From a bacterium (lineage in GTDB: Bacteria > Electryoneota > Electryoneia > Electryoneales > Electryoneaceae), in NCBI GenBank assembly GCA_014729955.1, contig WJJA01000106.1, positions 1-13,179 on the forward strand: a stretch of 13,179 bases of DNA, given 5' to 3'. The position numbers were made by a program, and so were the translations under genes. Positions 7,349 to 13,179 of the stretch are shown one piece after another; position 1 is the first letter of the stretch; each line of letters starts with the position of its first letter. The notes beneath the pieces were generated by a model. That model did no database searches. It saw only the letters and a program-made list of their open reading frames with translations, and had not been told where the DNA came from.

Positions 7349-7570
7349 CTAGCTCTCCGTCAGCTCCGAGGCTTCCCCGCCCCGCAACGGCGCCATGACT
7401 CGATTGCGGAACTCAATGATTTTCTCGATCACTTCGTCCGGGGTTTCACGAACGAGGATCTTCTTGCCGTCCGTCAACGTCAATATGGTATCCGGCGTGG
7501 TTTCGACGAACTCGATCATATCGCTGTTGACGATCAAATCGCGGTTGTCGAGTTTGGTCACTTTAATCAT
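7349..7570 (-). CDS. flbD: FlbD family small flagellar protein
   Basis: This 73-residue protein belongs to the FlbD/SwrD family found between flgE and motA in spirochaetes and Firmicutes; it is not the sigma-54 activator FlbD of Caulobacter. The B. subtilis member SwrD raises swarming power through the stator. The core MIKVTKLDNRDLIVNSDMIE and VETTPDTILTLTDGKKILV is typical of the family, followed by a helix DEVIEKIIEFRNRV. No membrane segment is present. A ribosome-binding GGAG lies 8 bases before the ATG. It abuts motA with one base between them, which fits a role in stator function; that link is inference. The 91-base gap before it holds a very stable hairpin. Confidence 0.93.
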   Translation of the reverse strand: MIKVTKLDNRDLIVNSDMIEFVETTPDTILTLTDGKKILVRETPDEVIEKIIEFRNRVMAPLRGGEASELTES

Positions 7571-7595
7571 GCCGTTGTCTCCGCATCCTTTGCCG

Positions 7596-7619
7596 CCCCG
7601 GGACCCGAAGGCCCCGGGG
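7596..7619 (-). other. UUCG-capped hairpin between flgE and flbD
   Basis: On the coding strand, CCCCGGGGCC-UUCG-GGUCCCGGGG gives a 10-bp stem with one G-U pair and a C(UUCG)G tetraloop, an especially stable RNA fold. No U tract follows, so it is not a standard intrinsic terminator. It sits 25 bases before the flbD start, and a weaker 5-bp hairpin (7637-7651) stands between it and the flgE stop. It may protect the 3' end of flgE mRNA or mark a processing point. Confidence 0.75.
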
Positions 7620-7661
7620 GGAAAGGCGCTTACGCTGCTTCGTTAGGAAGCGGTGTCAGGC

Positions 7662-9584
7662 TTACCGCTTCAGGTTCGTCGCTTCCGCCAGGATCTGGTC
7701 GGATACGGTGACCACGCGTGCGTTCGACTGGAAGCCGCGCTGCGCGGTGATCATCTCAGTGAACTCCTTGACCAGGTCCACGTTGGACAGTTCCAGGGCG
7801 CCCGATTCGATCTGCGCACCGTGCGTATCCTGCGCGAGGCCGATCACAGCTGCGCCGGACGATTCGGTGCCGCGGAACATGTTGTTACCGACCGCCTGCA
7901 GACCGCGCGCGTTGTTGAAGTCCGCGATCATGATCTCGGCCAGCGTCTCATTCACGCCGTTGGTAAAGTTGCCGATGATCTTGCCGTTCTGGTCGATCAG
8001 GATGTTTTCGAGAATGCCCATGCCGTAGCCGTCCTGTTCCACGGCAGCCGTGGAGAAGGGTGCGGTCGACTGGGTGATGCCGTTGTAGGTGCCGTACTCG
8101 CCCGGATCGAAGGTAATGTGCACACGATCCGCGCCGCCACCCGGGATGAATTCGAAGTGGTCGGCATCGTTGTCGTAGGTAAAGTTCGCCAGCGAGCCGT
8201 CCTCGTTGAAGCTGACCAGCCCGGTGTTGCCGCCGGCGGCTTCCGCCGGTTCGGTCATCTGCGCTTCCCACGCCCATGTGTTGTCCTCGGCCGTCTTCGC
8301 GAAACGCATCTTCAGCGTGTGAGTGTTGCCCAGGCTGTCATATACAAGGATGGATGTGAAGTGATCGGTATCGGCGGTGTCGATCACGAGTGCATCGGCG
8401 CCGGTCGCCGCCTGGAGACCGTTCTCGGCGTTGATCGTCACGCCGCCGTCACCCAGGCCGGTGATCTGTGTGATCAGGCCGGTATCCTCATCCGCCGACA
8501 AATTGAGGTCGCTGACCACGGTATTGCCGAGGTTGTCGACGAAGGTGTCCGTGGCGACGAGAGTTGATGCGGTCCCGTTGTTCACCTGGAAGGTGCCGCC
8601 CGCGTCAAACATGGTGGCGGTGATATTCCCGGTACCACCATCCGTCAATGTTACGTTGTAGTCCGTACCGACACCGGCGTAGTCGCGGGTTACCGTGATC
8701 GCGCCGCCGGACAGTTCGAAGGTCGCCCCGTTCACCTGGCCGTTGAGCGCTTCCACCAGGTCACCGACCGTGCTGTCTGCCGTAAGACCTGCGATATTAT
8801 AGGTCACTTCGCGCGAGGTACCCTGGTCGAGTGTGACCTGGAAACCGTCAGTGTCCGTCACACCCAGCGAAGCGAGCGTGTCGGTCACGATGCCGCCGGT
8901 ATTGATGCCGGTGTTGGTCGAATTGGTGGCGTTGGTACCGGAGATCTCGATGGTATGAGTGCCGCCGACTCCGTCCGCCGCCGTACCGTTCACTGACGTC
9001 ACGCCGGAAGTGCCCGCTTCGTTCAGCGAGGCGGTCGAAAGCGTAGCGTTCGCGTTCAGGTTGCTGTAGAACCGAACCTCTTCAGTCGCCTGCGGTTCGA
9101 TCTTCATCTCGAGCGGCAAGCTGATATCCTCGAGGGCGATATGGGTTTCTTCGTTGGCATCCACGCCGGACATGCGGCCCTGCACCAGCGCGCCGTTGGC
9201 GGCCACCATGTTGCCTTCGGCGTCCACCGTGAAGTTGCCTGCACGTGTGTAGTAGGTCTCGGACCCGTCACGCACGATAAAGAAACCCGATCCCTGCAGC
9301 GCCAGGTCCGTCTGGAACCCGGTGGTGTTGATCGCGCCCTGGCTGTAGTCACGGTCCACGGTCGAAACCTTGGCGCCGAAACCGAGCTGCACGCTGTTGA
9401 CGCCGCCGTAGTTGTCACGCGGACCACGGCCGACCTTCAGCGTGCTGTACAGGCTGTCGGCGAAGGTGATGCGGCTGCTCTTGTAGCCGATCGTGTTCAC
9501 GTTCGCGATGTTGTTGCCGGTCACATCCAGCTTGCGCTGGTGGTTCAGCATTCCGGACACGCCGGAGTTCAACGATGTAAGCAT
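7662..9584 (-). CDS. flgE: FlgE, flagellar hook protein
   Basis: FlgE polymerises into the hook outside the cell. The 640-residue product is longer than E. coli FlgE (402) but in the range seen in spirochaetes and Firmicutes. The N-terminus has the rod/hook signature (MLTSLNSGVSGMLNHQRKLD, then VTGNNIANVNTIGYKSSRIT), and a typical FlgE stretch follows with DLALQGSGFFIVRDG and TRAGNF. The middle (about 180-450) is a Thr/Gly/Asp-rich surface region with a flagellin-hook-like module (DTLASLGVTDTDGFQVTLDQ to GDLVEALNGQ). The C-terminus holds SGALELSNVDLVKEFTEMIT and AQRGFQSNARVVTVSDQIL. There is no cysteine, so the spirochaete lysinoalanine cross-link is not expected. AAGGAG lies 8 bases before the start, directly after a structured leader. 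Confidence 0.98.
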   Translation of the reverse strand: MLTSLNSGVSGMLNHQRKLDVTGNNIANVNTIGYKSSRITFADSLYSTLKVGRGPRDNYGGVNSVQLGFGAKVSTVDRDYSQGAINTTGFQTDLALQGSGFFIVRDGSETYYTRAGNFTVDAEGNMVAANGALVQGRMSGVDANEETHIALEDISLPLEMKIEPQATEEVRFYSNLNANATLSTASLNEAGTSGVTSVNGTAADGVGGTHTIEISGTNATNSTNTGINTGGIVTDTLASLGVTDTDGFQVTLDQGTSREVTYNIAGLTADSTVGDLVEALNGQVNGATFELSGGAITVTRDYAGVGTDYNVTLTDGGTGNITATMFDAGGTFQVNNGTASTLVATDTFVDNLGNTVVSDLNLSADEDTGLITQITGLGDGGVTINAENGLQAATGADALVIDTADTDHFTSILVYDSLGNTHTLKMRFAKTAEDNTWAWEAQMTEPAEAAGGNTGLVSFNEDGSLANFTYDNDADHFEFIPGGGADRVHITFDPGEYGTYNGITQSTAPFSTAAVEQDGYGMGILENILIDQNGKIIGNFTNGVNETLAEIMIADFNNARGLQAVGNNMFRGTESSGAAVIGLAQDTHGAQIESGALELSNVDLVKEFTEMITAQRGFQSNARVVTVSDQILAEATNLKR

Positions 9585-9883
9585 GGTGTTGCTCCTTCCT
9601 CGGTGGATGCACCGCGTCGGGGTGCATCTCCATCACGTTGATGGACCCGTCCGGGAGTCGTCGCACGACCCGGCACCGGACAGGAGGTTCGCATCAGTCG
9701 GTTAGCGAACCCGAGGGCCTCCTTCAAGAGGTCCGGCCCTTTCCAGGTACTTGTAAGAACAATACAGCAATGGTTGAAGTTTTTTGGAAGCGAGCACTCC
9801 GTGTTTGCCTGCGTTGCCATCGTCCGAGTCGCCGTGCGTTCGCTTCCCTGCCGCCGCGACCGGTTCGATGGGGGGTATCGGGT
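9585..9883 (-). other. Non-coding gap upstream of flgE
   Basis: These 299 bases lie between the TIGR02530 gene and flgE. Besides the stem-loop array next to flgE they hold an 8-bp inverted repeat GGAAGCGA/TCGCTTCC with a 46-base loop (9786-9793 and 9840-9847). There is also a short AT-rich stretch (9749-9785) that could hold a promoter but has no good -35/-10, sigma-28 or sigma-54 match. The 12-mer TTGTAAGAACAA (9751-9762) also occurs upstream of flgD. An 83-codon open frame here runs into flgE and is not credible. Confidence 0.6.
9606..9740 (-). promoter_or_regulatory. flgE leader: five consecutive stem-loops
   Basis: Five inverted repeats fill this 135-base stretch nearly end to end. They are 9606-9628 (8-bp stem GATGCACC/GGTGCATC), 9629-9645 (7 bp TCCATCA/TGATGGA), 9649-9681 (6 bp GTCCGG/CCGGAC around an inner GTCGT/ACGAC hairpin at 9657-9669), 9686-9711 (7 bp GGTTCGC/GCGAACC) and 9714-9740 (6 bp AGGGCC/GGCCCT). 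The last base of the array is followed within a few bases by the flgE ribosome-binding site. No riboswitch class that I know matches. A cis-acting control element or an mRNA-stabilising 5' end is plausible; direct proof is absent. Confidence 0.5.
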
Positions 9884-10291
9884 TTATTCGACAATCACGG
9901 CGCTGTCGATGTTGGTGAATACATTCTCCTTCGCGCCCTCACCGTGCAATGCCGTGATCACGGTGCGGTTTTCGACACTGACGACAAGCGCCATGTCACG
10001 CATCACGAACAGAGATTCCTTTGCGCCCTTGGCTTCGGCACGATTCATCGCCTGGTCGATCTTCTGCAGATCGGCGGTATCGAGCTGAATGCCGCGCTGC
10101 AACAGACGTTCTGTCGCATGCGCCGAAACGGTCACATTCGGGGCGGGTTCGCTTTTACGCGCCTTCTGCAGGGCGTCGGCGAACGGTTCCGCCGGGGTTT
10201 GCGTCTCCGGTTTCGCAGGTTGGACGTTGGGATCGGAAACCGGCCGAACCCCGCCCAGGTGCGCCTGCAGACGCTGTGGGTCGATGTTCAT
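9884..10291 (-). CDS. TIGR02530-type flagellar operon protein
   Basis: A 135-residue protein of the TIGR02530 'flagellar operon protein' family, found between flgD and flgE in Firmicutes, Thermotogae and other lineages. The first 50 residues are a Pro-rich, probably disordered tail. The conserved core is VSAHATERLLQRGIQLDTAD (55-74), a helix to KGAKESLFVM, then ALVVSVENRTVITALHGEG (101-119) and KENVFTNIDSAVIV (121-134). No signal peptide or membrane segment is present and the function is not known. It is 11 bases after flgD with a good GGAG/GAGGG ribosome-binding site. A chaperone or regulatory role in hook assembly is a guess from position. Confidence 0.9.
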   Translation of the reverse strand: MNIDPQRLQAHLGGVRPVSDPNVQPAKPETQTPAEPFADALQKARKSEPAPNVTVSAHATERLLQRGIQLDTADLQKIDQAMNRAEAKGAKESLFVMRDMALVVSVENRTVITALHGEGAKENVFTNIDSAVIVE

Positions 10292-10302
10292 GGTTCCCTC
10301 TC

Positions 10303-11058
10303 CTACGTACCGCCCAAACCAAGGGCCTGCATCAAGTTGGTGCCGAGGTCGCCGCCCGAACCGCCGCTCTTGTCGGCCGGGTTGCGGATCTCGATCACAT
10401 CGCCGAAGTTGATGGTGCGGCCGTCCACGACAAGCGTTGCGCCACCCTGTCCGAACCGGACGCTTTCCACATGACCGATCACATAGGGGGTCGGTGCGAA
10501 GCTTTGGCCGCTGTAGTCCGTCGCTTCGATCTCAACGGAGTAGCTACCGTCCGAAACCGTCCGACCCTGTGTGTCCTTACCGTTCCAGACCACTTCGCCT
10601 TCGCCGGGGTCGAGATTGTGCTGCTGCAGTGTGCGCACAACCTGACCATCGGAGTTGTAGATGGTCACCTTGAGATCCTGCGCGGCATACGGAATGTCAA
10701 AGGCGATCGTTCGGTCTTTGCCGTCGGTCATTTCGACCACATTCGAATAAGCCTTGACATCCTTGCCGATCAGGTTCGCCGCCATCGTGTTGTTCACCGA
10801 CTGCGCGAGTAGGAAGTTGGCTTCAATGCCCTGCTGCGTAGCCTCCGACAAGTTCGCCAGCTGTTCCACGCTGGTGAACTGCGCAAGTTGGGCGGCGTAC
10901 TCCGAACTGTCGAGCGGACTGGTCGGGTCCTGGTTCTGCAATTGGGCCATCATCAACTGCAGGAAGTCATTTTTGCCCATTTCACCATGCGCAGTCTGCG
11001 GTTCAAAACTGGTAGGCGGTTGTCCGATCAGGTTCTGAATCGGAATGAAATCCGACAT
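10303..11058 (-). CDS. flgD: FlgD, hook-capping protein
   Basis: FlgD forms the cap at the tip of the growing hook and lets FlgE subunits assemble; it is exported and later discarded. The 251-residue product has the N-terminal signature GKNDFLQLMMAQLQNQDPTS followed by PLDSSEYAAQLAQFTSVEQL (about 28-66). A beta-rich FlgD Ig/tudor-like region (about 95-225) includes VTIYNSDGQVVRTLQQHNLD and VVWNGKDTQGRTVSDGSYSV. A Gly-rich tail follows. Length and motifs are normal. The ribosome-binding site is a full consensus match. A 592-base non-coding region lies upstream, so transcription may begin anew here. Confidence 0.97.
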   Translation of the reverse strand: MSDFIPIQNLIGQPPTSFEPQTAHGEMGKNDFLQLMMAQLQNQDPTSPLDSSEYAAQLAQFTSVEQLANLSEATQQGIEANFLLAQSVNNTMAANLIGKDVKAYSNVVEMTDGKDRTIAFDIPYAAQDLKVTIYNSDGQVVRTLQQHNLDPGEGEVVWNGKDTQGRTVSDGSYSVEIEATDYSGQSFAPTPYVIGHVESVRFGQGGATLVVDGRTINFGDVIEIRNPADKSGGSGGDLGTNLMQALGLGGT

Positions 11059-11064
11059 CGTCTG

Positions 11065-11075
11065 TCACCTCCTTT
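11065..11075 (-). promoter_or_regulatory. Full-consensus Shine-Dalgarno of flgD
   Basis: AAAGGAGGTGA is an uninterrupted 11-base complement to the 16S rRNA 3' end and lies 6 bases before the flgD ATG. It is the strongest ribosome-binding site in the window and suggests strong initiation at the first gene after the long gap. Confidence 0.8.
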
Positions 11076-11148
11076 CATTCACCGGGTTGGGTACCGGTTT
11101 GTGCGGCAGAGTTGTCCTGTTCCGTGCGGCCGCTCGCACGTCTCTTGT

Positions 11149-11181
11149 GCTGTCGGACCCGTCGTTTCCGGTTCCGACAGC
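11149..11181 (-). repeat. 9-bp inverted repeat in the flgD leader
   Basis: GCTGTCGGA (11149-11157) and TCCGACAGC (11173-11181) pair perfectly around a 15-base loop, which can itself form CCG/CGG pairs. No U tract follows on either strand, so a terminator is unlikely. It lies about 90 bases before the flgD start. Confidence 0.6.
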
Positions 11182-11303
11182 GGTATGCATGTCTGTCGTC
11201 CCGTCCGATACTCAGATCTGACGGGTTGCTGCTTGTTGTCGTTCCGTCAAATGTCAGCCCGGGGCCGGCCGACGGCCTGTCGGACAGCCCGTATTGCTTT
11301 CCG

Positions 11304-11335
11304 TTTGTGCTTCTCCTTGGAAAAGCTAGCACAAA
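11304..11335. repeat. 8-bp inverted repeat upstream of flgD
   Basis: TTTGTGCT (11304-11311) and AGCACAAA (11328-11335) pair perfectly with a 16-base loop; an outer CCG/CGG pairing (11301-11303 with 11339-11341) can extend the stem across a small bulge. On the minus strand the loop carries AAGGAG with no start codon after it. Confidence 0.55.
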
Positions 11336-11550
11336 GAACGGATGTTTTTGTTCTTACAAACGACACCGGATACCGCCTTGCGCCGGTCTAGTCCCCCGGC
11401 TTTTCCGGCGGACTGACACCATTGTACCGCGACGGTTTTCGCCGTGGCGCCGCAGACCCGGCATCTCAAGATTCGCAAAGCATGTGCCATGGTTGCGATC
11501 ATCTGCATTTTCGTTGCTTCCCTGTGCGCTCAGCAACTGATATCGGATCG

Positions 11551-11580
11551 CAAACCTATTTATTACATATTTTTACTCGT
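11551..11580 (-). promoter_or_regulatory. AT-rich candidate promoter for the flgD operon
   Basis: This is the most AT-rich patch in the fliK-flgD gap. On the minus strand it contains TAAAAATATGTAATAAATAG, with TATGTA or TAATAA as weak -10 candidates. No good -35 lies at 16-18 bases, and I found no sigma-28 or sigma-54 consensus. Its place just after fliK and before a long leader is the main argument. Low certainty. Confidence 0.25.
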
Positions 11581-11634
11581 CCTCTATCGACATCGCCGGT
11601 GTAAGTTGCCCCCACATCATGCAGGGCTTCGCTC

Positions 11635-11651
11635 ACGGCAAGTCTTGCCGT
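11635..11651 (-). repeat. Palindromic hairpin at the fliK stop
   Basis: ACGGCAAG-T-CTTGCCGT is an 8-bp palindrome with a single central base; as RNA it gives a 7-bp stem with a triloop. It begins at the last base of the fliK stop codon. No U run follows on the minus strand, so it may stabilise the fliK mRNA end or act as a weak, Rho-assisted stop. Confidence 0.6.
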
Positions 11652-13179
11652 CAACCGACGTAATCCACCGTGTTGGTGCCCAGGTTCAAACGGCGCTCTT
11701 CCGGCCGTAATGCTTCGTCGGGCGGTGTCTCACGTCCTGGGAACCCATCCTCTCCGCGTCCCTGCCCGCCACGGCCGTTGCCGTTACGGTCACCCATCGC
11801 TTCGGCCCAGCTTGAACGTTTTTCGCCGCCGGTCTGCACATCAAACCCATCCACCTGGATGCCGGCCTGGGAAAGCTGGTCACGGATCACCTGGATTTGC
11901 GATTCGATCGCCTTTGCGGCGTCCGGGCTGTCCGCCTTCAGGCTGACATGGTATGTTCCGCCGTCTTCGTGCACCTTGACCATCATCGCGCCGAGGCTTG
12001 CGGGACGGAGGCGAATCTGCATCGTGCTGCGACCGTTCTCGGTCAGCATACGGGCGCGGCCCTCGATCTTTTTCAGCACCTCGTCCAGATTCTGCAGCCC
12101 GCGTGACGGGTTCATCGCCCCTTCGCCGCGTGCCTGTTGCTGCGTCGCCTGGGACTGGGCGGAAGCGGTCGAGTTCGGCTGGGTCGATTGAGTGACCGTC
12201 GCATGCCCTTCCGTACCGGTCCCTCCTGTGCCGGGTGCCGGTGTCGATGAAGCTCCGGTGTGGGCCTGGTTCGGTTGCGCCTTCGCATCGGCCGCTCGCG
12301 CGTCCTGTGGCGATTGCAGCGGATTACGCGCTTCCTGTGTCGCTTCCTGTTGCGGCGACGGCGCCTGCCGTGTGACCGGATCGATCTTGCGCTTGCCGTC
12401 GCGCCCCACCGGCGCCACGTTCGAACGCCAGGAGCTGAGGCTCACCTTTTTCCCGTTTTGGCCGTGACGGGATTTTGGGACCCCGATACGCCAACCGCTG
12501 CTTTCCATTGCACGGATCTGCTGCTGTGTCCGCCCGGCCGGTTCATCGGCCGATTTTGATGCGGGTTGCGCTGCACGGCTGCTTTCTTCCCCGCTGCGCT
12601 GTGTGGCGGCGGGCTGAGCGCTACGGCTGCGCGGTGCATCTTCCCGGCGAGTGTTCGTATCGTTTCGGGATGACGTCTCATCGCGAACCGTACCCTGGTC
12701 GCGCATCGCCCCATCATCCGGCCGTACGCCGCTGTCGGACCGTTGATCCGCCATACGAGTCAACACGGGTTCGGAGGCGGGCGCGGTCGGTCGTGTCGGC
12801 GCACTCTTTACGCGAATGTCCGCTGCCGGTTTCGGGTCGGCCGCCGCAGGGGCGGTCTCCTGCTGTCGCGAGGATGTCTGTTGTGTAGATGATTCGGGGG
12901 CAGCTGCCGGCTTTGGTGAGGGAGCCTGCCTCGATCCCTCGGCCCGTGGTTGAGTTTCGATTGCCTGCGGACGGCCTGCTTCCGTTGCGTGACTCGTTTG
13001 AGTACGGTTACCGCTCCGTTCGCTTCGGGGTTCGCCGGCAGCCGGTTTGCCTTGTGCTTCGCGAACGGCCGGCTCAGCGATTTTTGTCTCCGGCGCCGAT
13101 ACGGGTTGCTTGGCCCTCGGCGACATACCGGGTTGCTCAGTGCGGGCCTGTCTCTGCGCCTGTCTGCTTTGAGCAGGGC
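11651..13179 (-). CDS. fliK: FliK, hook-length control protein (5' end outside window)
   Basis: FliK is secreted during hook growth, measures its length and switches the export gate to filament proteins. 508 residues are visible. The frame stays open to the right edge with the same Gln/Ala/Arg-rich composition, and the ATG at 13126 has no ribosome-binding site, so the true start is outside. The long N-terminal part is a disordered Pro/Ala/Ser/Gln/Arg-rich ruler. The C-terminal Flg_hook domain (about 11830-12100) contains TMQIRLRPASLGAMMVKVHE then ADSPDAAKAIESQIQVIRDQ and LSQAGIQVDGFDVQTGG. A Gly/Arg-rich tail ends in NTVDYVG. FliK is followed by a hairpin and a long gap rather than directly by flgD. 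Confidence 0.93.
   Translation of the reverse strand, partial: PAQSRQAQRQARTEQPGMSPRAKQPVSAPETKIAEPAVREAQGKPAAGEPRSERSGNRTQTSHATEAGRPQAIETQPRAEGSRQAPSPKPAAAPESSTQQTSSRQQETAPAAADPKPAADIRVKSAPTRPTAPASEPVLTRMADQRSDSGVRPDDGAMRDQGTVRDETSSRNDTNTRREDAPRSRSAQPAATQRSGEESSRAAQPASKSADEPAGRTQQQIRAMESSGWRIGVPKSRHGQNGKKVSLSSWRSNVAPVGRDGKRKIDPVTRQAPSPQQEATQEARNPLQSPQDARAADAKAQPNQAHTGASSTPAPGTGGTGTEGHATVTQSTQPNSTASAQSQATQQQARGEGAMNPSRGLQNLDEVLKKIEGRARMLTENGRSTMQIRLRPASLGAMMVKVHEDGGTYHVSLKADSPDAAKAIESQIQVIRDQLSQAGIQVDGFDVQTGGEKRSSWAEAMGDRNGNGRGGQGRGEDGFPGRETPPDEALRPEERRLNLGTNTVDYVG

Larger units (their letters stand above)
11059..11650. other. 592-base non-coding, inverted-repeat-rich gap between fliK and flgD
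   Basis: No credible gene is found here on either strand. The minus-strand frames at 11075-11332 and 11326-11508 lack ribosome-binding sites, family similarity and the codon habits of the neighbours. The region contains many inverted repeats. The best are 11149-11181 (9 bp), 11304-11335 (8 bp), 11123-11140 (6 bp, including a GCGGCCGC palindrome), 11219-11249 (6 bp), 11334-11355 (6 bp), 11365-11387, 11390-11414, 11432-11445 and 11470-11500. An AT-rich patch at 11551-11580 may be a promoter. The region may be a long leader for flgD, a non-coding RNA locus or remains of a lost gene. Confidence 0.6.

Noticed and set aside
7596..7619. Intrinsic terminator after flgE
   Set aside because: The stem is strong but no U tract follows on the minus strand, and flbD starts 25 bases later in the same direction.
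9569..9820. 83-codon minus-strand frame in the flgE leader, overlapping the flgE start
   Set aside because: It has no good ribosome-binding site or family motif, and its codons run through all the stem-loops and into flgE out of frame.
11075..11332. 85-codon minus-strand frame ending just before the flgD Shine-Dalgarno
   Set aside because: The GTG start has no ribosome-binding site, arginine codons AGA/AGG and other codons rare in the neighbours are frequent, and the product is Arg/Ser/Thr-rich without motifs.
11440..11500. Resemblance of TCGCAAAGC on the plus strand to the core of a c-di-GMP-I riboswitch
   Set aside because: The flanking paired elements and the tetraloop/receptor are missing and no plus-strand gene follows.
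11326..11508. 60-codon minus-strand frame with several cysteines (RCRVCG...WCQ)
   Set aside because: Looks a little like a zinc-ribbon but the cysteine spacing fits no family, there is no ribosome-binding site, and the DNA is explained by stem-loops.
11444..11710. Plus-strand frame with a hydrophobic, signal-like stretch (MVAIICIFVASLCAQQ)
   Set aside because: Opposite to all genes, overlaps the end of fliK, has no ribosome-binding site, and the hydrophobic run comes from a short AT-rich patch.
13124..13126. ATG at 13126 as the fliK start
   Set aside because: The frame remains open to the window edge with the same composition and there is no ribosome-binding site before this ATG.
1..13179. 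CRISPR array, tRNA, rRNA, prophage or transposase genes
   Set aside because: No regularly spaced repeats, no tRNA-like arms or rRNA stretches, and no recombinase or transposase motifs were seen on either strand.

Overview
The window is one continuous block of a flagellar gene cluster, and every gene I can support lies on the minus strand. In transcription order (right to left) it reads: fliK (5' end off the window), a 592-base non-coding stretch, flgD, a TIGR02530-type 'flagellar operon protein', flgE, flbD, motA, motB, fliL, fliM, a FliY-type fliN, fliO, fapA (DUF342), fliP and the first 31 codons of fliQ. The long open frames on the plus strand are antisense shadows of these genes.

The order flgD-flgE-flbD-motA-motB-fliL-fliM-fliN/Y-fliO-fliP-fliQ is the one known from spirochaetes, Firmicutes, Thermotogae and several uncultured lineages, not from Gammaproteobacteria. 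FlbD, the TIGR02530 protein, a CheC-FliN fusion and a DUF342 protein support the same placement. The DNA is GC-rich with strong Shine-Dalgarno sites. I cannot name the phylum from this window.

Functionally the block runs from hook building to motor to export gate. FliK measures hook length, FlgD caps the growing hook and FlgE forms it. FlbD and the TIGR02530 protein are small accessory or regulatory proteins. MotA, MotB and FliL form the stator and its partner; MotA carries the threonines typical of sodium-driven PomA. FliM and FliN/Y form the switch ring. FliO, FliP and FliQ belong to the export gate. FapA sits between FliO and FliP, an unusual place.

The proteins are ordinary; the less ordinary signals are in the gaps. 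(1) The flgE leader holds five back-to-back stem-loops ending at the flgE ribosome-binding site, and flgE is followed by a C(UUCG)G-capped 10-bp hairpin, so the hook gene is bracketed by RNA structure. (2) motA and motB are separated by about 110 bases of roughly 24% GC with 12-bp inverted ends, resembling a small MITE-like insertion, next to a hairpin that holds part of the motB ribosome-binding site. (3) The fliK-flgD gap is full of inverted repeats, has one AT-rich promoter-like patch, and shares a 12-mer with the flgE leader. No U-tract terminator was found, so most of the block could be one transcript with a possible internal start before flgD.
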